Shown here piece by piece: positions 11,130-22,310 of a stretch of 64,000 nt of DNA; positions within the stretch are counted from its first letter, which is position 1, and every line of letters starts with the position of its first letter. Source of the stretch: Apoda limacodes (taxonomy: Eukaryota; Arthropoda; Insecta; Lepidoptera; Limacodidae). The notes beneath the pieces are model-generated. The model saw only the letters and a program-made list of their open reading frames with translations. It was not told the DNA's origin and ran no database searches. Both the position numbers and the translations under genes were made by a program. The DNA lies in the NCBI GenBank assembly GCA_946406115.1, contig OX291552.1, positions 1,054,001-1,118,000 on the forward strand. The letters are read 5' to 3'.

Positions 11130-12285
11130 AGGGTAGTATATTTACACCAACCCTATTCTGTGTTCCTTGAAGATGTGAAACGGTGACAAGAGCTCGGCGT
11201 GCTATGTCGTTATCGCTGGTGTTAGAAGAAAACCAGCCTGCCTTGCACTCTTTGTGCAAGATAGGCCGTGATGATCGCGCTGGTCGACAGCAAAGCCACA
11301 CTGGCAGCGGTAGGAAGCACAACACGGTGCGCCGAAGCGGAAAGAGGTCGCAATCCTAAAAGTAGAAGAATCTAGGAGGGTCCCTAAATTAGGTGAAGAA
11401 ATGGCCTGTAACCATAAACCCTGAAAAATTTCCACTGGGTAACAGCTAATAAACGGGCACGATCTGCGGAGTTTAAGCACGTATCAAAAAGTTGTTTCCG
11501 CACTTGTTCGCAGGTCGGCCCATCCCACAAACGCCGAGAAGATGGATTTTTTGGGAAATCAGTATGGCATGCTATCATCAACGCATGCCTGGATTCGTTT
11601 ATAAAAGATATTTCAACAATTTCTGGAAAGTTTGAAAAAAAAATTTAAAAAAAATTTTGATTCCGATGTAAAGAAGGAAACGAAAGCACGTGGAGCAACT
11701 CCAGAAACAGATCGGATGACTAAAACTACATAACGTATTGGCAATGACTAAAACTACATAACGTATTGGCAATGACTAAAACTACATAACGTATTGGCAA
11801 TGATGTCTGTAATCAATCTTGATTATTTAAATTTAATTTTAAAATATTAGTCATAGTGTTTTTAATGATGGTGTCTAAACTTTGAACAAGGTTTGCATGT
11901 TTCCAGAGTTGACAACATCTTAAAAGATATGTAAATTTAGGTATGAAAAGACAGAAACGAATAATGGTGAATGCCATGTGAGTATTGATTTTTCTCAACC
12001 ACCTCGTGAGCCAAAAAGAGCATATCTTGGCGGCGGCTTGGTATGAACAACTGCATACCAATGGCTGCAGCAATTGGCCTAATACCGCCGTCCTTCTTCT
12101 TTAGTGCGCAAAAATTGTGCACCGTATAAAACATCTGTGATAGCACCATTTACTCGGCCCGTAAACATCAAATCATTAGGGTCGTCAAATGTCTCGGAAG
12201 TGTCTCCCCAGCCTCCCCGCTTGCACCACATATTAAATTCTTTAAATGTTGTTTTGTAAAAGCATCTAAATTTTAAATTCACAGC
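11130..12285 (-). pseudogene. LINE-C remnant: RT entry block and C-terminal CxC...HGLSC region
   Basis: The minus strand from 12282 reads FKEFNMWCKRGGWGDTSETF, DDPNDLMFTGRVNGAITDVL, then LRTKEEGR, and in another frame CALKKKDGGIRPIA, the first RT blocks. Near 12060-12000 it reads AAAKICSFWLTRWLR. After a gap, 11580-11200 gives RLWDGPTCEQVRKQLFD, LLDSSTFRIATSFRFGAPCC and CQCGFAVDQRDHHGLSC. The cysteine/histidine block is a known feature of some LINE C-termini. The central catalytic part is missing and frames are broken, so it is dead. A 28-bp triplication lies within it at 11717-11800. Confidence 0.75.
11717..11800. repeat. 28-bp tandem repeat, 3 copies
   Basis: TGACTAAAACTACATAACGT plus TATTGGCAA recurs at 11717, 11745 and 11773 without visible differences. 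It sits inside the LINE-C remnant. Confidence 0.9.
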
Positions 12286-12339
12286 ATTAATGTGGGAACA
12301 TCTCGGAAGTTTACCCTTTTAAATAAAAAAGGAATTTTG

Positions 12340-12440
12340 AAAATCTGTCTATATATAAAGGAGTTATGCCTGAACATACATAAAAAAACAAGCATCCGAA
12401 TTGAGAACCTTCTCCTTTTTTGCAGTCGGTTAAAAATATA
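12340..12440 (-). repeat. Dispersed repeat fragment (CGACTTCAAAAAAGGAGGAG type, reversed)
   Basis: AACATACATAAAAAAACAAG, then CGAATTGAGAACCTTCTCC and TGCAGTCGG, is the reverse of the motif near 29278-29345 (CGACTTCAAAAAAGGAGGAG). A plus-oriented relative is at 18727. Confidence 0.6.
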
Positions 12441-12639
12441 AATCATAGAAGTCGAAACGTCAAATTAATTTTAAGTCTTGATTTAAGTTCTAAGCCAAAA
12501 AACATAGATAAATTATTTGCAGTTGCCCTCTTTTTACCCGACCGTACAAAATTAGTTTAATATTTTTGTGACAAACAGAGGGACAACATCTTTAAAATAA
12601 TCGCATCATACTTTTAAAACCAACGAGACAAACATCTCA

Positions 12640-12900
12640 CAGGAAATAAGTATGGTCGCTCGACACGACACGCGCCGACAAGCGTGGTTGTCATCGCAAG
12701 CTCTTGCAGACACACACAATATCCTCACCCTCGGGTGGAGACCCTCGACGCGTCGGGAGCTACGTCAACAGGACGGGTGGTCGGGAACACACAGCACACC
12801 GCACACCGCACACCGAGAGCAAATTAGATTTAGTTCCCCGATTCGTTGCCGACGACACGACACAACACGACACGACACGTGCACTCATAGGTTTAATGTA
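12640..12900. repeat. Low-complexity GC-richer patch (CACACCG, CGACACGACA)
   Basis: Short runs such as CACCGCACACCGCACACCG and ACGACACGACACAACACGAC keep several frames open by composition alone. I do not regard the ~97-codon frame here as coding. Confidence 0.6.
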
Positions 12901-13386
12901 AATACTGGATCATTATGGATGACACTTCACGGTAACAACTCTTGACGTCGTAACATTACCTTTAGTTACTATTTTTAAATTAATAAACTGATTATTGCTC
13001 ATTGTTTTAAGTGTAATTGAATAATAGTACATTAGAGTTTGACGGCCAAACCGGAGGTAAGTACTTGTATAGAGCCTTACTTAAAATTAAAAATAGCAGG
13101 GAAAAGAAAACAGTCATATAATAGTATAGGTGTCATGCATTCTAAGCTTATTCCAAAATGTTTAAAAAAAATGACCACCTGTGCGAAGCCGGGACGCTGC
13201 TAATTCCATAATAAAAAAAGTAGAATATTTTAAAAGTGGGGTTTCTAAGATGGAAGTAATATTTTCAGTCCTTAGTGGAACATTTCGTAAAATGACCTAA
13301 ATATAATTTAGTGATTTAGTTAGTACTGATTGTGAAACTTTATAAATCTAATTGTCTTCATATTGCGAAAGCGAACTTATTAATTT
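12901..13386. other. No gene recognised
   Basis: AT-rich, no supported feature. Confidence 0.4.
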
Positions 13387-13594
13387 GTTCCGGTAACGTC
13401 TCAAACTAATATGTTCCGGTAAGGTCTCAAACTAATATGTTCCGGTAAGGTCTCAAACTAATATGTTCCGGTAAGGTCTCAAACTAATATGTTCCGGTAA
13501 GGTCTCAAACTAATATGTTCCGGTAAGATCTCAAACTAATATGTTCCGGTAACGTCTCAAACTAATATGTTCCGGTAAGGTCTCAAACTAACAA
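13387..13594. repeat. 26-bp minisatellite, 8 copies
   Basis: GTTCCGGTAAGGTCTCAAAC plus TAATAT recurs every 26 bp from 13387 to 13569. Only one or two positions vary (AACGTC, AAGATC). Confidence 0.95.
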
Positions 13595-14184
13595 TTTGTG
13601 ATTCAGAATTTCTATAAAAAGCTAATTTTTTCGCAGTTATGTGAGTTAAAATCAGTATTTAGGTTAGAAACCTACCTTGACGCTGACGGAGTTTTCTATA
13701 AGTAGGAGTGTATACTTATATGTGTATTCGGGGCTTTTTTGTGAAGGAAATTTCGAAAATATCAAAAAATTGCTATAAAAACTGAAAAAAATAAAAGAAT
13801 TCGAGAATTAGCCCCCGAAAAAGAAGGGACAAAAACAGCCTGTTTATATTTAACTAGCCAAAATGTACCCAAACCCTTAATGTATCCAGATAAAAGTATT
13901 GTTTGACATACTGCTAAAAATAAGTTTTTAGTACATTGTTTTCCCATACCCTTTTTTTACACAATTTGTTTTAAAATATGTTAGAAAACAGACCCATTTA
14001 ATAAAAATCACACAGAAATTAAACAATTCATAAACAGATTAAAAAACCCTCTTAAGGTAAACACCATAGAATTTTTTCATACAAAATATATTAGCCGTAA
14101 TCTTGCAACGGCAACTTTGTAAAAATTTATAAAAATAATGGCTTATCAGAATCTCCTTATTTATATCACCTTTCGTCTCTCGAA
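13595..14184. other. No gene recognised
   Basis: AT-rich spacer with no convincing frames. Confidence 0.4.
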
Positions 14185-15695
14185 TCGTCAATTATGAAAT
14201 ACTATTTTTTGAAATCCGGTTCACAATGTTGTTGATTTCTACCGAGAAGAATCCGGCAAGAAACTCGATAGTAACTCGTTTAAAAAACATCATAAAAACT
14301 AAAAATACAATCAATGTCTTAAATAAAAAATTTAAGCTGTACAATTTTATATTATTCCCATTTAAATTTTGTTTACCTATGCATCCTGTCATTGAGCATC
14401 TTCAGTCCCAAAGATTTTTATCATTTACATAGTCTGAAATATTGTAGTATGCTTTTTACAAAGTACTTGTTTGATAAAAGATTTAAATTTACTTGTTGAT
14501 AACTTTTGAATATTATTGGGAACTTTGTTGCAAAAGTCTTACATTGCCCCATAAAAGAGTTACTTATTTTGTGTAGACGTGTATCATGCACCAACAGCTT
14601 ATTTTTACTTCAAGTATTTACTTTGTGAACGTCACTTTTTTTGCTGAAACTATTGATATTTTTAAGTACATATAAAAGATTTTCATATATGTACTGCGAC
14701 GCTAAAGTCAAAATTTTTACTTCCCTAAACCTATCCCTCAGAGATATCCTAGATCCTAATTTATAAATAGCACGAATTGCCCTTTTTTGTAACAAAAATA
14801 TTGTATTTACATCAGCAGCGCTACCCCACAATAGGATACCATATGTCATTAAACTATGGAAATAACTAAAATATACTATTTTTGCTGTGTCGACATGAAG
14901 AAGAAGAAAGAAGAAGAAAAACTTTTATTTAGCAATAGGCAACACATTATAGGTACAACAAAACATTCAAATTTTTGGTTATGAATATCAGGACCCCATT
15001 GAAGTTTGGAGTCCAGCGTTATGCCAAGAAAGTCTGTTGAATAAACAAGTTCTAATTGCTCGCCATTAATATTAATACATGTCTGTATCTGACTAACATT
15101 TGGTAATGTAAATTTAACACATTTGGTTTTTTTTTCATTAAGTGACAAATTATTAGCGTTAAACCAATTTACAATTTTAGAAGGGGAAAAGCAAAGAGGT
15201 GTCATCAGCAAATAAGACAATGTCATGGTTTTTAACATGATATGGGAGATCATTAATGTAAATTAGAAATAGAAAAGGACCTACAATTGAGCCCTGAGGG
15301 ACTCCCATAGTGAATGCTGATCCCGGAGATCTTTCACCGTTGATATCTTTTTTCTGTACTCATGTAGGAGGTCAAAAGGTCGATAGCTTTGCCTCTAATA
15401 CCATAGTGATGTGGCTTCCTGATGAGATTTTCATGTTGACGAAGTCAAATGCCTTAGATAAATCACAAAACACTCCAAGAGCATCATGCGAATGATCCTA
15501 GGCGTTAAATGTATTTTTTAATAGTGCCACTCCTACGTCGGTTGTGGCACGTCCTTTCATAAAGCCAAACTATTTACTCATAAGTAGTTCATTAATACAG
15601 AAATGGCTTAACATTTGACAAAGTATGATTTTTTCAAAAACTTTACTGAGTACAGGTAGTATTTAAATAGGCCGAAAATTATTAGGATCTGTTGA
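14185..15695 (-). pseudogene. LINE-B copy: RT palm, thumb and 3' UTR, degenerate
   Basis: The minus strand from 15690 shows FGFMKGRATTD-like and LITRKPHHYG blocks, a damaged region at 15200-15250, then NWFNANNLSLNEKKTKCVKF, INGEQLELVYSTDFLGITLD and SKLQWGPDIHN. At 14850-14610 follow MTYGILLWGSAADVNTI, FLLQKRAIRAIYKLGSRIS and SQYIYENLLYVLKNINSFSK. The 3' UTR reaches the ACCGAGAAGAATCCGGCAAG motif near 14250. A 60-bp low-complexity insertion of AAGAAG type lies at 14897-14920. Frames are broken and the FADD region is partly deleted ([13 protein letters not shown]). Confidence 0.85.
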
Positions 15696-15699
15696 ACCT

Positions 15700-15800
15700 G
15701 TTGTCCCTCAATACAGTTTACCTTTTACGAAACCCTTGGTGCGCGAGTCCGACTCGCATTTAACCTTGTTTTATTTTGAGGAACGGAACCCTAAAAAAAA
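15700..15800 (-). repeat. Dispersed repeat ends only
   Basis: TTTACGAAACCCTTGGTGCG with CGAGTCCGACTCGC, then GAGGAACGGAACCCTAAAAA, shows both termini of the repeat described at 4585-5268 with almost no middle. Confidence 0.6.
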
Positions 15801-16175
15801 AATACCAAGAAAGATTAAATATGAATAAATAAGGTATACTGTTCAAGTCTATGGTCAATTGCCACCGATATTTAGTTTACTAGTTTAGTTTATTTAAGTG
15901 GACTAAGTGGATAGAAAATAAAACAAAAGTTATTGCACGATAAATTAAGGATGAAGGAAGAATCTCATATATACTCAGGTATATTTAAATCCTCTACCTA
16001 TAGTTATACCATCGCACTGTGAAACCACTGGGAAACAATTAGTAATGCCAGACTAGATTTTGCCCGCGACTCCGTCCGCACCAAATTCTGTTATCGGCGT
16101 AGGATTTCTACGACAACTCCTTAATTAAAATACCTAATATAAATATGATACTTAGTTTTTTTTAGGACGCAGGGA
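15801..16175. other. No gene; contains a short dispersed-repeat scrap
   Basis: Around 16053-16125, GATTTTGCCCGCGACTCCGT and CTACGACAACTCCTTAATTA is the reverse of the family at 7775-8010. The rest is unassigned. Confidence 0.4.
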
Positions 16176-16335
16176 AGTGACTAGATTACACTAGATATAT
16201 ATATATATATATATATATTAAACTAGATATACATATATATTATAAAGTGACTAGATTACACTAGATATATATATATTAAACTAGATATACATAAATATTA
16301 TAAAGTGGCTAGATTACATTAGATATGTACATAAA
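16176..16335. repeat. AT-dinucleotide-rich tandem repeat, about 2.5 copies
   Basis: AAGTGACTAGATTACACTAG followed by TATA runs and AACTAGATATACAT occurs two to three times at roughly 60-70 bp spacing, with a perfect TA run at 16195-16219. Confidence 0.8.
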
Positions 16336-16369
16336 GTGACTGATATATATGTGTAAATGTTAACTTATA

Positions 16370-16558
16370 TGTTTTTATGTTAATTGTTTATGATATAATT
16401 TTATTGTATTTCAAGAATTGACCTTTCCAATGTTGTACCACCATTTGTTTTTTTATTTTTTACCGATGGTCGACTGGCAGAAAATGCCGTTGGCTATTAA
16501 GTTAACCATTTTTACAAGTGTGCTATAAATATTGTTAAATAAAAATAAAAAATATCTA
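16370..16558 (+). repeat. Probable LINE 3' UTR fragment
   Basis: ACCGATGGTCGACTGGCAGA, GTTGGCTATTAAGTTAACCA and AATAAAAATAAAAAATA resemble the short 3' UTR and AATAAA end of LINE families common in moths. No coding part is attached. Confidence 0.4.
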
Positions 16559-16894
16559 TAAATATACTAGATTACACTAGTTATCAGAGAGTGATTTATA
16601 GTTATAGTAAATGCAAGAACCCTGCTAGTAGTAGGTATTTTTATAATGATATGTATCTGTTAAGTAAAATAGTTTATTATTTCTTTATCTTCTAAGATAA
16701 AAAGATCGAACCTCAGGTGCTTTAGGTATACGTCTGTTCTGATTTGTGTCGTTCTACTTACACAGGTACTTGACACTTGGAACTTCCCGATGCCTGCATC
16801 AGGTAGAGACCGTCACCAGAACCGGAACCGGAACCGTCGCGTCGTATCACTATGAACGATTCTAACTCAAACCTTTTTATTACAATAGACTTTT

Positions 16895-17005
16895 AAACAG
16901 CACTTTTGAATCGTCAGTTTATTTATTAATTTTAAAGAATTATCACCGGTTCGGAATGATTTACTACAGAGAAGAACCGAAAAGAAACTCAGCATTTTCC
17001 AATAC
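16895..17005 (-). repeat. LINE-B-type 3' UTR fragment
   Basis: CACTTTTGAATCGTC, then CACCGGTTCGGAATGATTTA and GAGAAGAACCGAAAAGAAAC, matches motifs at 14213-14270, 30598-30645, 51640-51690 and partly 61525. Confidence 0.6.
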
Positions 17006-17724
17006 TCATCACATGCACTGAGCTCTGTCGTGCTCGCCCCACGACCCACGTCCCACGACCCCCACTGTGCACGCTTTACATCTTTAGTATAGTTTATTTA
17101 TTCACTTTCATTATCACTGTGATTATGTTTAAACAGAACATGTTCAAAGGAACGAACAAGTTTTTGCAATAGGTAAATCACCCTAAATTGTTGACTTCAA
17201 AGATATTTCCTATGAGAGTAATGCATTTCTCTCCCCTGCGTTGTAAAACATCGTAGGTACACAGAAAAACCGGCTAAGTGTGTATCGTACACGCATTAAG
17301 TTATAGTTCCGTAGAATGAGAATTATTCTAGATATTTAAATAAAGTTAAGTGCGAGTCGCACTCTCGCAAAGTGGGTTTCGTACCTACTATTATTTAAAT
17401 AATTTACGAACAAAACGGGAACAAAATTTTTTTTTCAGTTGTGGCCGATTTCACTTCACGTCCTGAGTGGCGGAGGTTCGAGAACCGGCTTGTACCAATG
17501 AGTCTTTTTCTTAATTTCTCAAGTACTTTGATTATTCACACCACTGGCTTTTCGGTGAAGGAAAACAACGTGAGGAAACCTGCATACTTTAAAAAAAAAA
17601 AAGAAAACGTATGTGAAGTCCACAATCCGCACTGGGCCCGCGTGTGGAATATGGCCCAAATCACCCTTGTTGAGGGTAGGCCGTGCCCCAGCAGTAGAGA
17701 CGTATAAGTATGATGATTAGGAAG
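17006..17724. other. No gene recognised; small dispersed-repeat scrap at about 17340-17395
   Basis: GTTAAGTGCGAGTCGCACTC and GTGGGTTTCGTACC at 17343-17390 is an eroded end of the GTTCCGTA family. The 88-codon frame at 17441-17707 has no recognisable protein features. Confidence 0.4.
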
Positions 17725-17727
17725 ATG

Positions 17728-17875
17728 GAAAACTAGCTTACGGCCCGCCTGATGGTAAGCGGTCACCGTAGCCTATGGACGCTTGTAACACGCGGGTATC
17801 ACTTGCGCGTTGCCGACCCTTCAAATATCTAATAACTTCTTTCTTGAAAAACCCCATACTGTATTCCTTAGAGTG
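17728..17875 (-). mobile_element. LINE-A 3' end, truncated (~145 bp)
   Basis: AAAACTAGCTTACGGCCCGC through CCCCATACTGTATTCC matches the antisense LINE-A C-terminal coding end. The poly-T and GGTGGCAAAC terminus are eroded. Confidence 0.8.
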
Positions 17876-18326
17876 TGCCGCTAAGCGGTCGCTCATCTAG
17901 TTACCGATGAAGCCCGTCGTTGTTTTACTTCGAACATCGTTCTAAAAAAGGAAATGTGAAACTGTTTCTCTTAATAGTCAAGACTAGTTTCACTAGATGG
18001 CGTTGTACCGGTAATTCAAAAATTGCAATGGCTCGGGCCCGTCTCACACTTGGCCGACATAGTATACTATATTCTCTTTGCTTGGCCGGTTTTTTATTTT
18101 TTGTTGTTATACTTTAGAGTTCACACACACTATAATCACTGCGTGCTAAAAGCTTGCACGTATTACTGTTTTTGCGATAGAGCAGAAATTCTTTTTGTGG
18201 ATTCTTTATTGCACGGGGACTATTGCCTTGGGACCCCCTTAAATTAACTTTTTGATTTTATTATTATTTGTTAGGTAATCCTCCATCTATCTGTTACGAT
18301 ACAAAAGATAGAGTTCTTAAAAGGTC
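17876..18326. other. No gene recognised
   Basis: Short overlapping frames at 17920-18250 have no domain features or splice support. Confidence 0.4.
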
Positions 18327-18478
18327 AGACAGATAGACACACAGACAGACAGATAGACAGACAGATAGACAGACAGATAGACAGACAGATAGACACACAG
18401 ATAGACACACACAGATAGACAGACAGATAGGCGGACAGATAGACAAACAGATAGACAGACAAATAGACAGACAGACAG
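18327..18478. repeat. GACA/GATA tetranucleotide microsatellite
   Basis: About 150 bp of interspersed ACAG, ATAG and ACAC tetramers. The apparent Cys/Leu/Ser/Val-rich frame on the minus strand is a product of this repeat. Confidence 0.95.
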
Positions 18479-18719
18479 CGTAGGCTTAGTAATACAACAG
18501 CGTAGGCTTAGTAATACACTCCAATGCATTATTCGAACTTATAAAACATTGATATTTATTTAGGAATAATATCATTTACAAAGAAGACGTATATGTCATG
18601 GTTTCATTTTTTCTATAACTTTAAATGGTTTATAAACTTATATTTACTATAATACTATTAAATAACTGTTTTACACAAATAACAACTCCATGCGGTAATT
18701 TTGGAATGGAATTTATAAA

Positions 18720-19440
18720 AAAACTTAACGACTTCAAAAAAACGAGGACGTTATTAATTCGTCGGCATGTTATTTTATGTATGTTCGCACATAACTAGGT
18801 TGTTTGTCGACCGATTTTGACGAAATTCACATGTATGGAAAGGGCTATATACCTCCAAAGTTGTCTTGTTATAATTTAAATAAGGCTTGAAAATATTTTC
18901 ATTTCCATTACGTGCAGCTAGTAAGCTTTCTACTAAAGTACCTACCTACATAATATGTTTAGTATTGCGTAAAAATACTGGTTTTGACTGTTTTCAGGGA
19001 TCCGTAGCCAAAACCGAACTCCGCTTGTATCGTCATGTTTGTCCGTTGACGATTTAAGGATTCCGCAGCCAAATGGTAAAAACTGTATCCTTATTGTTTC
19101 TTCATATCTGTCCATCCATCTGTTTGTAGCTATGTAGGTTTCGAATCGGGAAGGCGAAAACCAAATCATTATAGTACCTATCCTAATGTCTGTTAGTTTA
19201 TCAATTTTGGGGTTCGAACAGAAAGCTTAAGTTTTATCAAGTCTGTCTGTCGATCCGTTTCACTGTTTTTGGGGTTCCGCAACTAAGTGATAAAAACCAA
19301 ACCCTTGCAGTTTTTCATAGTTGTCCATTTTGTGGCAAAAAAACATTAAAAATAAAATAAAACTTTGACAAAAATAATAAAATAACTTCAAAAAAACCAA
19401 CCAAGTGCGAGTCTGGCTCGCGCACCGAGGGTTCCATACA
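18720..19440. repeat. Dispersed-repeat scraps, no gene
   Basis: AACGACTTCAAAAAAACGAG at 18727 with CGACCGATTTTGACGAAATT is the CGACTTCAAAAAAGGAG family. At 19405-19437, CAAGTGCGAGTCTGGCTCGC and AGGGTTCCATAC is the GTTCCGTA family. Several GTTCCGCA/GGATCCGTAGCCAA scraps lie between. Confidence 0.5.
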
Positions 19441-19690
19441 AACTTATTTTATGTAAATAGTAGTTTTTCCATCATAAGATCAAGTCTCACAGGTTTATGC
19501 CTTAATTATCAGTTTTTGGAGTTTTCCCTATATTTGTGTCAAAGGATTGTGGACAAAATTGTATGGGAGCTGGCATGGGCGCCGGCAGGGGGGTGCCAGG
19601 GATCAACAGGAATTATTGAAATAAAAAGTCGTCTGTTGGAAATCATTTTTTTATTCACAATAAATAGTAGGCAGTAATTACACATCTTTC

Positions 19691-22310
19691 TCATTTAAAA
19701 AGCAACTGCAGCCGGCGGGGTTTTTGAACGAACTTATTAATGACGTTTTCTATAAAGTTATCTTTATTGTCCTTGGTTATCTTGCCTCGATGGAAACTTA
19801 ACAAGCATAATCCAGACAGTCGCTCGTCACCTGTTGTGGACCTTTTCCAAGTTTTAACTTTTCTCAGTGTGCTAAAAGATCTTTCTATTGTGCTCGTTGT
19901 GACGGGTAGAGTAAGGCCAATCTTGGTCGCTTCCGCTAACGAAGGAAAGAAATCTTTTGCCTCGTCGATGTAGTCTATAAGATGTTTTTCATTTCGATCA
20001 ACTCAACTGATATCATTTTCCGCTGGCTGTGGATATTTCCACATTTCAAATCAAGTCGTGATTTCTGAAATAAAATTAGGTAAAAGATCGCCATACAAAT
20101 TTTCAATGTCTTTTGCAGCTCTAAGAAATTCTTCTTTAGTGAGGTCTTTTATTATTTTTGGGTGTAGTTGTAACAGAGAAAATGATTTTTTATGTGTTTC
20201 AGAAAATCTATCTTTTAAAGAAGAAATGATCGAATCAAGGTAAGGGATGTATAAAGCTCTTCTGTAAAATTCTTCAACGTTTTCGGATGGGTAGTTGGAT
20301 CGATGAGCCTGTCGTTTCGTAACTCGTTGGCATTTAATCTCAATATTAAGGTCTTCGCAACTTTGTTTAGCTTCTCCAAATATAGCAGTAAATTCCTGCG
20401 ATGCGTTTTGTCTGTGACCCTCTATTATTTTAGTGAGTTTGCAAATGTGGTCATTCACTGAATTAATGTCAAAATCCACTTGTTGAAGCTGGTTGCAGAC
20501 AGGCTCAAGCTTTGCCGAGTAAGTAGCAATAATATGCAATGCCACAATAAAATTTGTGGTGGTCAAAGCAGTGCGCAGTTGGTAAGCTCTAACCTTTGTC
20601 TTAGAATTAGTGGCTTGATCTTCTGAGAGGTCTTCTAATGCTTCTACAATTTTGGTGAAATTTGGAGCGAAAATTCGAATACTTTTGTACTTTGCAGACC
20701 ATCTGGTTTCGCAAAACAAGGGATTATTTGAAATTTTTTTCGCCGTAAAATGCTCTCTAAAAAAAGTTATAGTTTCCTTAATCATTCCAGCAGTATTTCT
20801 TATTTCACTCAAATGATTTAAATCATTGACAACAAGATTTAACATGTGACTAACACAGTGGAAATACTTTGCTTTGGGATATTTATCATTAATTATTTTC
20901 TGAACTCCACCAACATGTCCAGCCATCGTGGAACAACCATCATACCCTTGCCCAACCATTTTGTTGAGATCTAAACCACATGATGTCAAAAAAGATATTA
21001 TAACTTCAGAAAACGATGCAGCATCTAATCTAAAATCTGTACCCCAAAAATTCTTCAAGTATTACGTAACTGTGTTTCGTTTGGTCAAACTTGACGTATC
21101 TTATGCCCATTGAAAGCTATTCAGTCCCGCTTATATCCGCTGTCTCGTCAGCCAAGATTGAAAAGTATGCCGCTTCTTTTGCTTCATCAGTAATGGTTTC
21201 ACGAAGAACATCAGCACAGGTTTCAATAATAAGTTGTTTCGATGTTTCTCCTATTTTATTTTCTCACATGATTTTTGTCTATCATCACCAAGCTGCTGCT
21301 TCAGAATAGGAAGTGACTCTTAGCATCTGTAACACAGGCTCGACCTAGCACAGCTGCTAATGTTACTATCTGTACTGCACATCTTTATTATATTAGTAGG
21401 TCATACCTACTATGAGTACCTAACCCTTTTAATAAAGCCTTTGTACACCTAGTTTATGTTTGTGATTTTATGATGTTTGATGAATAAATTATTATTTATT
21501 TATTTAATTTCGTTTTGTACTTGATGGGATACATAGACTGCATTTAACTACTTCAACTAGTCGCAAAGTGGTCTTTTAAAACCGTATCTCCTGCCTCAAC
21601 TCGGAAATGTAGTAAGTCTTTGAAAACTAACCCATCTTCTGTTTTTCCTCGAAGGGGTAAATCATGCGTAGCACAAAATAAGACCGAGAAACCGAAGGGT
21701 TAGTAAGTTTTTTTCTGTTTTCTGAAATTTCCCTGTGATATTCAGTATCAATCTGTTCATAAACGTCATTTTATTTTCTTTGCATGATTTTCAGAAAATT
21801 TATAGAACGTATAACCGATTCACGATGCCACTGGCTATTTGCATGAGATTTCGCACACTCATGAAATTTTTGATATTTTTTGCAAGGCGGAACGATAAAT
21901 GGCCCCTGAGTACTGCCTCGATGAATTTGTGCGCGAAAAAATACACATGTACGGCAAAGTGGTCCTTTAGCCTGAGCAGAATAGGCTAACCAAGGGTATG
22001 CTGTGAGCCACTCGTGGCGAAATGCACGTTGTTGTGTTTCGTTTTTATGATCGATGTCCTGCTTGAAATCATAATCTTGCGGAGGTTTCCACGCTGTTTC
22101 GAACACTTTAAACCGTATTTCATCACTGACAGGTACGTTAGAATCCAGATATAAACCCACATCATGAATATTAACTAAAGTGTGATGTGTTGTTAATTCA
22201 GTTTTACTAGTACTTTGCTGTGTCGAAGTACTTGGACAATCTTTAGCATTAAACTGTTCATTTTCAATCTTTTTCTCTTGCAGAAAAATCGCATTATGTC
22301 ACTCTGTATA
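19691..22310 (-). pseudogene. hAT-superfamily transposase (TTF-finger / ZMYM1-like), broken
   Basis: Read from 22310 down to TGA at 19691-19693, the order of a hAT transposase is clear. First comes a TTF-type zinc-finger region (22160-21771) with KGPLCRTCVFF and KSHANSQWHRE. Then come LFCATHDLPLRGKTEDGLVF and LHFRVEAGDTVLKDHFAT (21690-21560), ILADETADISGTE (about 21140), and a 335-codon block (21058-20051) with GYDGCSTMAGHVGGVQK, HCVSHMLNLVV and FCETRWSAK. It ends in the dimerisation motif LPVTTSTIERSFSTLRKVK (19870-19815). Damage includes TAG near 21121, a frameshift near 21045, two TGA codons at about 20053 and 20007, and a ~240-bp insertion at 21310-21550. The full protein would be about 750-800 residues. 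Terminal inverted repeats were not located. Confidence 0.9.
21305..21552 (+). mobile_element. LINE 3' tail inserted in the hAT transposase
   Basis: TCTGTAACACAGGCTCGACC to AATAAATTATTATTTATTTA splits two adjacent conserved hAT blocks (DHFAT and GETSKQLIIETCADVL). The GTAACACA.GCTC start and AATAAA...TATTTATT end resemble 30107-30185. It is non-coding. Confidence 0.6.

Noticed and set aside
12652..12945. 97-codon plus-strand frame as a gene
   Set aside because: Composition-driven frame over CACACCG and ACGACAC low-complexity runs, without splice sites or domains.
13387..13594. CRISPR-like regular array
   Set aside because: All tandem arrays here are direct repeats without unique spacers, in eukaryotic repeat-rich DNA.
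15310..15495. Plus-strand 61-codon frame
   Set aside because: Antisense of the LINE-B remnant.
18317..18529. Cys/Leu/Val-rich 70-codon minus-strand frame resembling a membrane protein
   Set aside because: It is a translation of the GACA/GATA microsatellite.
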